From Croceibacter atlanticus HTCC2559 (GTDB taxonomy: Bacteria > Bacteroidota > Bacteroidia > Flavobacteriales > Flavobacteriaceae), in the NCBI RefSeq assembly GCF_000196315.1, contig NC_014230.1, forward strand, positions 310,001 to 374,000: a DNA stretch of 64,000 nucleotides. The letters run 5' to 3'. The number at the start of each line of letters is the position of its first letter. The first letter of the stretch is position 1. Shown here in pieces: positions 57,181 through 64,000 of this stretch. The translations under genes were made by a program, and so were the position numbers. Below the pieces are notes generated by a model. It searched no databases. It was not told the DNA's origin and saw only the letters and a list, made by a program, of their open reading frames with translations.

Positions 57181-60100
57181 CTATTCTTTAAGAAGTGTCT
57201 TTACTACTTGTACTGTGTTTGAGTTAATTTTTAATAAGTACATACCTTTAGCTAGGTTTGATGTTTCAATCCGTATTTCTGAATTAAAACTATTTACAGA
57301 TAGTGTTTTTACCTGTTTCCCAGAAAGATCAAATACTTGAATATTTTGAATCTGTACATTATCTGGGTTAGTTACCATTATGTAAGTTTTTGTAGGGTTT
57401 GGATATAAACTAAAATTAGTTGAATTAACTTCAGCTATACCTAATACGTGATCTTCAACAGTTAACTCAAATGTATAAAGGTCTTCATTTCCGCCCATAT
57501 CAATTACAGTTAATGAAATATCATAAGTACCTGGCGTAAACGTTGTTCCTATTTCTGGAGATTGAGAAATTGTAGCAATACAGTTTTCTTCAAATGTTAT
57601 ACCAGCAGTAAAATCTTCAAGATTATATTCATTATTTAAGTCTGCACCTCTTGTAGTATCTTCAGGTAGTGTATCTTGATTAAAAACTGGTGCAGTAAAA
57701 TCTTCAACAGTTACCACTGCTATACCTGATGATATATTGCCTACAGCATCTGTTGCTGTTAACATTACTGTATTTTCTCCTAGATCATCACAACTAAAGC
57801 TTGTAACATCAAGCGTTAAATCTTGCAATGAACAGTTATCTGAAGAGCCTGCATCTATTTGAGAAGCTGTAATGTTTACAGAACCCATTTCATCTAACAC
57901 AACAGAAATATTTTGAGTTAACACTTCTGGTTCTAAAGTGTCTAATATCGTTACATTTTGCGTCTGCTCAACAGTATTGCCAACTTCATCTGTATATGTC
58001 CAAGTTACAATATAATCTCCTTGCTCTGTGTATTCCATAGCGTCTTCTGTAGTTGCAGTAATAGTTCCAGAACAGCTATCTGTTGCCGTTGGCGCTGTTA
58101 AACTTACACTACACTCTGCAGCAATATCCTCTAATGTTTCAAGACTTGGTATTGGCTCCTCATCATCTACTTCTAAAACAGCAATTATAAGTTGCTTCTG
58201 TACAATGCCTCCATTACCATCATTTACTTCAAACACCACTTGATTTTGTCCTAATTGTTCTACTGTTGGTCGCCAAGAAATAGTGTTTTCGCTAAGCGTC
58301 ATTCCTTCTGGCGCAATGGCTAAACTAAGTGTTAATATATCTTCTGAATCGACATCACTAGACGTAATGGTTTCAGAATACTCTGAACAGGCATCTGTAT
58401 AATCTGGTAAAGATTCTGTTATAATTCGCGGTAAATTATTCTCATCTGGAGAAATGAAGTTAAACGTGACTACATTAGACAACGGACTTTCAACAAAAAT
58501 CTCGTCATCTCCTTCTTTTACAGCTGTCACCGCAAAATTATACTGGCGACCTGCTTCAATCTCAGTAAAATCGAATGATGATGTGTTACCTACATTCTCA
58601 TTGTCTGAAAATAGCGTAACAGTTTCGTTACCTTCTGTGATATATACGTTATAAAGCTCTGCATCTTCAACTGGGCTCCACGATAACTCAAAGATATTGT
58701 TGTTCAATTCTCCAAATAAGGTTGTTGCATCAACATCTGTTTCGCGATTTATTGTAAAACTTTCTGTACCGTAAGACATTGCTGGTGCTCTACTCGTTTC
58801 TGCATCTTCAATATCATCATTTATAGTTCCGTATATGTAATAGGTTCCGTTTTTAAGTGCACTTGTATTAAATGTAAAACTATCTGTATTGTCGTTTTCT
58901 GAAATACCTTCAACAATAAGATTACCATTTGCATCTTTATCATCTGTATCATAATAGAAGGACACGTTAGCATCACTATCAAAGTCTTCATCTTCCCAAG
59001 TAAACGTAACTTCATCATTAGGTGCATTTTGGGTTACTGAAGTTACTGTTAACTCAGGTGCAAACTCTGCACCATAGATGTCAATCTCATAAGTGTCGCC
59101 ATCATCAATCCTAATATTGTACTCACCAACAGGTGTATTCTGTAAAATATAGAAGGCTTTATTATCTTCTTCATAGGTTGTTGCTAGATAGCCTAAACTT
59201 TCGGCATTGGTTGGTGTTACTTCTGTTCCATCAGGTAAAATCAAGATATAATCTGGTGTTCCTGATGCTCCTTGTACTCTCACAATAATATTTCGCGCAC
59301 TTTCATTTAATGTGAATGGTATATCCATTGGCGCAAAACTGCTTTGTGACGATGCTGGAATAACAAGACTTGCGCCTTCTTTTCCATCAGAAATTAACTG
59401 AAGCTCCTCATCATTTTCAAAATAGAATTGATTGTTGAAACTTGATGGCGACTGACCATTAAAAAACGATAGGTTAAATATTCCTAAGTTGGCTTCAAAA
59501 TTGGTGCGATATGTTCCGTTTGATCGACGTTGTAATGCTACTGCAAGTTCTAAAACTTGGGCAACTGTCAATTTTCCTCTCATTGTGGTATTATTAAAAG
59601 TAGCTTCTACTGAAGCAACAGTTAAAGGCAGAAAACGATTTATAGCCTCACAAGCAACACAGCCAAAAGTGACTTCTACAGATGGAATTGTAATCGACAA
59701 GTTCGCCGTAGACTCAAAGAACAGCTCGTCATTACGATGCTCTACCAACATAGATGCGTTTCCTTTAAACACGCCGTATAAATTTACAAATGCTCCAACT
59801 GAAACACCGTTTGCTTTAATGGTTACATTACCACCACCAATATCTTGTCTGTATAATTGTATAGTTCCTGATGCCGTTAATGAGGTTCCTAAAGTGTAAG
59901 CTACCTGCATATTGTCCAAGCGTAAATCGATAGGCGAGACTGTAGGCTCAATATCGACACCTAAACCAAGCGATAAAGGTGGTATTTGTAATCCCTCAAT
60001 AAATCCATTTCCGCCTGCAAGTGAAAATCCTGTGTTTGCAATTGGAATACCTGGTGAGACCTCAATTTCTAGACTAACAGAATCTAAACCGCCGTTTATA

Positions 60101-63100
60101 ATTTGTATTGAAGCTGCAATGTTTACACCCTTATTTAAAAGATTTAAACGCACCTCTGCACTACCACCAAAGGAATTTGTAAACGTATCAAAATTGATGG
60201 AGGCATTTCTTAGGTCAAAAGTATTTAAGATTCTAATATTTGGTGCAATCATAGCACTTCCCATAACGTTCACACCATCCACATCATCAATACGAATACG
60301 GTCCATAGTAATGTTTGCATTGGTTCCAAAAATTTCTTCTGGCAAGCTTATAACACCTCCCATTTCAATCCCTTGCTTTCTAACACCACCAACAGTCTCA
60401 TCAATCAATTTAAATTGGGAAATTTCAACAGGAATACCTACTAAAGTAAACAAGGTAGATACGCTAGCAGCAGTAGCGCCAACACCTACATTTAATACGG
60501 GATCAACATTATCCACAGTTTGTTCAATCATTCCAGATTGTAACAAAACACGGTCGCCGCCAAAGTCGCCAATCTCTGGAATGTCATTAACAAACACATC
60601 AATTTCCTCGAGACTGGTTACTGTCATTGCAGTTGTATTCACCAAGACATCGCCGCCATACTCTAACTTTCCGGCGTGTACGTTGCCACTCATTAGCCAA
60701 GTAACACCATCAGGCTGTAGGGTTCTACTATCAGATTTAAAGACCAATCCGCCAACAGCAACCTCTTCAGGTTCTACACGTGTCCCATTTACTTGAATAA
60801 CGTGATTTGTAAATCCGTTATCTCCATTCGAAATGTCTGATATTATTATGACGTTTCCTGAGGTGTCACCAAGGTCACCTTCTGGTGCAAAGGTTATTTT
60901 AAATTGTGCAGTTTCATTGGGTTGCAGTGTGACAGCAAAAGATTCGCCCTCTTCTATTCCAACACGCTCTAAGGTAAACTCACCATCATTTGCAAAGGCA
61001 AAAATCTCAAGTGGTAGGTTTCCTGTGTTTCTGGCCGTCAAAATTTGCTCACTAACTCGACCAATACTGGTATCTGGAAATGAAATAATAGTGGTCTCAT
61101 CCATTCCATCGATATCTTCATCAAAATTAAGTTTCGCACGGTTTGCGCCTCCTGTTGTGTAAAATTTATGGACATAACCTGATGGAATGCAAGTACCGCA
61201 TAGAAAATCGAAGTTCGTCGTTGGTCCTTCAGCTTGAGCGGTTACGATTGCGGCCGTTGTAGCATATGAGTCTTGGTTACCATCTGGTGAAAACTGAAAA
61301 CGAATATCTTTTGTCTCGCCAGGTGCAATTTCCAAAGGATATATATCTGTGCCATCCTCATAAGTGGTCACTCTAAAAATGCTGGAATTGTCTGAAGCAA
61401 ATGTATAGGCGCCAACAAGTGTCATTGGTTTAGAGCCAGTATTTGTAACCGGTATAAGGGAGAATGTGGTCTCTCCTGTGTCTGTTTGTGGAAATGTAAA
61501 TGGGTTATTTGCAAAACTTATCGTTGCTCTGTTTGTAATATTTGCTGAAAGATTTACAGACTGATTTACCGTAGCAGTATCATTTGTAGATACTTGCAAA
61601 ATAGCTTCTCGAACTCCTGAATCTGAAGGGTTTACTGTTACATTAACCTCTTGCGATTCTGAAGGCGCCAAAGTAATTGGAAAGCTGAGACCTTCTAAGT
61701 TAAAATCTGAAGCATTTGCACCGTTAACGCTAATGCCATCAATTATTAAATCAGACTCGCCAGAATTTGTCAAGCTTGTGACAGCTGTTCTTGTATCAGT
61801 TAAATTCAGCGTGCCAAAATCGAGTGTGCCAGCTGTACTTAATTTTGGTCCCGTTGTTTCTCCCATCAAGGCGACATCTGCATTGCCTGCTGATGTTTCA
61901 ATAGTCATTGTTGCGGTTTTCAACGTACGTGTTTGTGGTGCAAAAACAACTTGAAATGACAAGCTAGCTTGTTCAGAAATATTTATAGGAAAACTTACAT
62001 CTGTAACTGAAAAATCATCTGCATCTTCACCTGAAAATGAGATGCCTGTAATCTCTAATCCTGTATTACCCATATTACCTACACTAACTAATTCTGTTCT
62101 TGTATTTGTAATAATTTGAGTGTCTTGAAAATTTATCATAGCGCGATTAACAGTAAGTAATGCCTCAAGTGCATTTCCTGAAAGTGATACTGTATTTGGA
62201 GAACTATCGTCATCACTCACAACACTTAGCGTCGCTGTTTTTTCCCCTATCTCTGAAGGCTCGAATGTAATAGGAACCATTATGTTATTTCCTGGAGAAA
62301 TACTTATAGGTAACGTGACGCCTCCGATATTAAACTGAGTAGTTTCTCCAGATAAGTTTAATTCTGACACAACCAAATCGACCGAAGCTTCTTCAGTATT
62401 TGAAATGATTAAGTTTTGCGTAGCTGGCGTGCCTACATTGGTATCGCCAAAATCAATACTGTTTGTTGAAAGTTCGATAAATGTTTCTGCGCCATTACCA
62501 AGCAATGGAATCACGTGAGGACTGCTTGGTGCATTGCTTGTATAAGTTAAGGTTGCCGTCCTGTTACCTACCCCAGAAGGTGTAAATAAAACTTGTAAAA
62601 TCACAGTATTTCCAGTACCAATAGTTAAAGGCTCATTGCTTGTGGTAATTTCAAAATCTGATGCGTGTGCTCCTGATATACTTCCAGAAGACAACTCTAA
62701 ATCTGCAGTTCCTGTGTTTTCAATATTAAAGTTTTCTGCACTAAAACTACCAAAATCAACATCTGCAAAATCTATAGGGTTTGGAGTGATGGAAATACCG
62801 CTTTCTTGACCGAAGCCTCTTGTAAAAATTGAAGATAAAGCATCACTGTTTACGGTTTCAATTCTAAAAAACGTAGAGCGCTCGCCTGTAGCAGAAGGCG
62901 TAAATTGAACCTCAACAGGATACGTACTATTACCAGGAATATTAAACGGTAAACTTGATGGGTCTGTAACTATAAAATCATCATTTGCTCCTGTAGAAGG
63001 TGAACCTGCAGAAAAATATAGGTTACTCAAAACTAAAGTACCGTCACCTGTATTGTTAACATCTACCGTTCTGGTTGTTGGCACTCCAACTTCTTGACCA

Positions 63101-63900
63101 TCAAATTCAAAAGGACTCATTTGTACTTCTATTTGCGGTAATAGGATTTCGGCTTGCAAATTTGAAAAGATGGTTGGGTTATTTGGGTCGTTAGTGTCAA
63201 TTTGAATATCTATTCCTCTAACTGCTGTATTGGGCGAACTTGTTTGCTCACGTGCTATGGCATTAAAAGTAACTTCAAAATTTCGTGATTCTCCTTCAAT
63301 TAAAGTAAACGGAAATGAAATTCCAGATTCTAGGCTAAAGTCTTCAATAAAATTTGCATCTGTTGTAAAATCTAAACTAGAAACCATTAAATCTGCATTA
63401 CCTGTATTAGATAGTGTTATCTCATCTGTAACATTCACAAAAATATCGTGTGTGCCAAAATTTACATTAGTCACCTCTGCAATAGGCTCAAAAATTTCGC
63501 CAGCACTTCCGCTCAGAGGAATATCTACAGTTCCTACAGGTGTACTAAAATCTGTTCCATAAGTAACTATGAGGGTTGCATTTTTATTACCAGGTGTAGT
63601 AGGATTAAAATTTGCCTCCACAATAACTTCTCCTTCCGGCCCAAAAGGAGCGCCTGGATTGTTGGATTGACCAAATTGATTAGCATCTGGACCAGTAATA
63701 TCAAACTCAATAATTGTCCAATTGTTTGAGGTGTTATTGGTTAAAAATGTAACCTCGGTAGATTGTTGACCTACGTCTAAGTTTCCAAATTCTATAGAAG
63801 ATGGATTAGCAGTAGCATCTTGAGCATTAGATTGTTGTATACTTAAAAAGACAATGCAAACAACAAGTAAATATTTAAACATTAAGTAAGTGTGCTTCAT
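57181..63900 (-). CDS. Giant T9SS secreted protein with ASH/choice-of-anchor-D repeats (2239 residues)
   Basis: The signal peptide is near the start (MFKYLLVVCIVFLSIQQSNA from residue 7). Residues about 25-1010 hold roughly nine repeats of about 105 residues of the ASH/Hydin-like kind, each opening with a strand like IEFGNLDVGQQST and ending PGNKNATLIVTYGTD. An unrecognised beta-rich block fills about 1050-1560. Fibronectin-III-like (DATTLFGELNNNIFELSWSP), cadherin-like (ITSSDVDSEDILTLSLAI) and HYR-type modules follow, then a T9SS sorting tail (FSLYPNPTKTYIMVTNP, LAKGMYLLKINSN). Likely a surface-displayed or released structural protein. No enzyme motif is visible. The start at 63900 is an ATG; an ATG six codons later is possible. 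Confidence 0.87.
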   Translation of the reverse strand: MKHTYLMFKYLLVVCIVFLSIQQSNAQDATANPSSIEFGNLDVGQQSTEVTFLTNNTSNNWTIIEFDITGPDANQFGQSNNPGAPFGPEGEVIVEANFNPTTPGNKNATLIVTYGTDFSTPVGTVDIPLSGSAGEIFEPIAEVTNVNFGTHDIFVNVTDEITLSNTGNADLMVSSLDFTTDANFIEDFSLESGISFPFTLIEGESRNFEVTFNAIAREQTSSPNTAVRGIDIQIDTNDPNNPTIFSNLQAEILLPQIEVQMSPFEFDGQEVGVPTTRTVDVNNTGDGTLVLSNLYFSAGSPSTGANDDFIVTDPSSLPFNIPGNSTYPVEVQFTPSATGERSTFFRIETVNSDALSSIFTRGFGQESGISITPNPIDFADVDFGSFSAENFNIENTGTADLELSSGSISGAHASDFEITTSNEPLTIGTGNTVILQVLFTPSGVGNRTATLTYTSNAPSSPHVIPLLGNGAETFIELSTNSIDFGDTNVGTPATQNLIISNTEEASVDLVVSELNLSGETTQFNIGGVTLPISISPGNNIMVPITFEPSEIGEKTATLSVVSDDDSSPNTVSLSGNALEALLTVNRAMINFQDTQIITNTRTELVSVGNMGNTGLEITGISFSGEDADDFSVTDVSFPINISEQASLSFQVVFAPQTRTLKTATMTIETSAGNADVALMGETTGPKLSTAGTLDFGTLNLTDTRTAVTSLTNSGESDLIIDGISVNGANASDFNLEGLSFPITLAPSESQEVNVTVNPSDSGVREAILQVSTNDTATVNQSVNLSANITNRATISFANNPFTFPQTDTGETTFSLIPVTNTGSKPMTLVGAYTFASDNSSIFRVTTYEDGTDIYPLEIAPGETKDIRFQFSPDGNQDSYATTAAIVTAQAEGPTTNFDFLCGTCIPSGYVHKFYTTGGANRAKLNFDEDIDGMDETTIISFPDTSIGRVSEQILTARNTGNLPLEIFAFANDGEFTLERVGIEEGESFAVTLQPNETAQFKITFAPEGDLGDTSGNVIIISDISNGDNGFTNHVIQVNGTRVEPEEVAVGGLVFKSDSRTLQPDGVTWLMSGNVHAGKLEYGGDVLVNTTAMTVTSLEEIDVFVNDIPEIGDFGGDRVLLQSGMIEQTVDNVDPVLNVGVGATAASVSTLFTLVGIPVEISQFKLIDETVGGVRKQGIEMGGVISLPEEIFGTNANITMDRIRIDDVDGVNVMGSAMIAPNIRILNTFDLRNASINFDTFTNSFGGSAEVRLNLLNKGVNIAASIQIINGGLDSVSLEIEVSPGIPIANTGFSLAGGNGFIEGLQIPPLSLGLGVDIEPTVSPIDLRLDNMQVAYTLGTSLTASGTIQLYRQDIGGGNVTIKANGVSVGAFVNLYGVFKGNASMLVEHRNDELFFESTANLSITIPSVEVTFGCVACEAINRFLPLTVASVEATFNNTTMRGKLTVAQVLELAVALQRRSNGTYRTNFEANLGIFNLSFFNGQSPSSFNNQFYFENDEELQLISDGKEGASLVIPASSQSSFAPMDIPFTLNESARNIIVRVQGASGTPDYILILPDGTEVTPTNAESLGYLATTYEEDNKAFYILQNTPVGEYNIRIDDGDTYEIDIYGAEFAPELTVTSVTQNAPNDEVTFTWEDEDFDSDANVSFYYDTDDKDANGNLIVEGISENDNTDSFTFNTSALKNGTYYIYGTINDDIEDAETSRAPAMSYGTESFTINRETDVDATTLFGELNNNIFELSWSPVEDAELYNVYITEGNETVTLFSDNENVGNTSSFDFTEIEAGRQYNFAVTAVKEGDDEIFVESPLSNVVTFNFISPDENNLPRIITESLPDYTDACSEYSETITSSDVDSEDILTLSLAIAPEGMTLSENTISWRPTVEQLGQNQVVFEVNDGNGGIVQKQLIIAVLEVDDEEPIPSLETLEDIAAECSVSLTAPTATDSCSGTITATTEDAMEYTEQGDYIVTWTYTDEVGNTVEQTQNVTILDTLEPEVLTQNISVVLDEMGSVNITASQIDAGSSDNCSLQDLTLDVTSFSCDDLGENTVMLTATDAVGNISSGIAVVTVEDFTAPVFNQDTLPEDTTRGADLNNEYNLEDFTAGITFEENCIATISQSPEIGTTFTPGTYDISLTVIDMGGNEDLYTFELTVEDHVLGIAEVNSTNFSLYPNPTKTYIMVTNPDNVQIQNIQVFDLSGKQVKTLSVNSFNSEIRIETSNLAKGMYLLKINSNTVQVVKTLLKE

Positions 63901-64000
63901 AATAATAGGTTTTCAGAGATATAACAATACATACATAAACTTTATGCAATGTATAGTCTACCTTAACCTCTTACAATACGTATAAGCACGAATAAACTAC

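Noticed and set aside
59912-60796. A long open frame (about 294 codons) on the plus strand opposite the second giant gene, with others nearby (59489-59899, 60833-61162)
   Set aside because: The translation is low-complexity Ser/Pro/Ile-rich without family features, while the minus strand reads as a continuous secreted protein. These are shadows of its Thr/Ser/Asn-rich coding sequence.

Overview
This 64 kb window looks like a chromosomal segment of a low-GC aerobic member of the Flavobacteriaceae (Bacteroidota). Supporting signs are a SusC-type receptor, promoters of the TTTG/TAnnTTTG type, T9SS C-terminal sorting domains, an alternative complex III/cytochrome oxidase operon, an isolated atpD-atpC pair, DUF4270 and DUF2723 proteins, and very tight gene packing. 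The genus cannot be fixed from sequence reading alone. No phage, IS element, integrase or CRISPR array was seen.

Layout. 1-1477: the start of a sugar-type SusC receptor, divergent from a LacI-family regulator, with two perfect 14-bp operators between them. 1474-3679: ruvB, a small unknown gene and queG, transcribed leftward. 3816-4322: a peroxiredoxin-like gene. 4395-16302: one long leftward respiratory operon, actABCDEF-ctaC-ctaD (quinol:cytochrome c oxidoreductase plus terminal oxidase). 16523-18053: a SPOR-domain protein and a T9SS cargo protein. 18132-22719: rimP-nusA-infB, preceded by a leader hairpin that looks like a terminator. 22873-28172: a universal stress protein, an AsmA-like protein, two metallophosphoesterases, a thioredoxin-fold protein without its cysteines, and a polysaccharide deacetylase. 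28292-31621: a large DUF2723 membrane protein. 31797-31869: tRNA-Gln. 31915-35126: a flavoprotein/polyferredoxin pair. 35363-36694: a DUF547 protein and a small membrane protein. 36765-38629: atpD-atpC. 38889-43168: a degenerate glycogen-synthase-like gene, a DUF4270 lipoprotein gene and glmS in one operon. 43277-45462: panC, panD and a flippase-like membrane protein. 45499-46644: an esterase-fold protein. 46713-63900: an outer-membrane barrel and two giant secreted proteins (3089 and about 2239 residues).

Working together. The act/cta operon carries electrons from menaquinol to oxygen, and atpD/atpC supply part of the ATP synthase that uses the resulting gradient. RimP, NusA and IF-2 join ribosome maturation, transcription elongation and translation initiation. 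The right-hand 17 kb is a cell-surface region: both giants carry signal peptides and T9SS sorting tails and share module types, and the first is only 27 bases upstream of the barrel gene.

Most unusual content: the 3089-residue protein, in which four unrelated modules appear to sit inside HYR-type domains; the rimP leader hairpin; the helix-hairpin-helix tail on ActC; a PA-like segment in the polyferredoxin; and several proteins that keep a fold but lack the expected active-site residues. Nearly all promoter, terminator and domain calls are by eye and have not been tested by database search.
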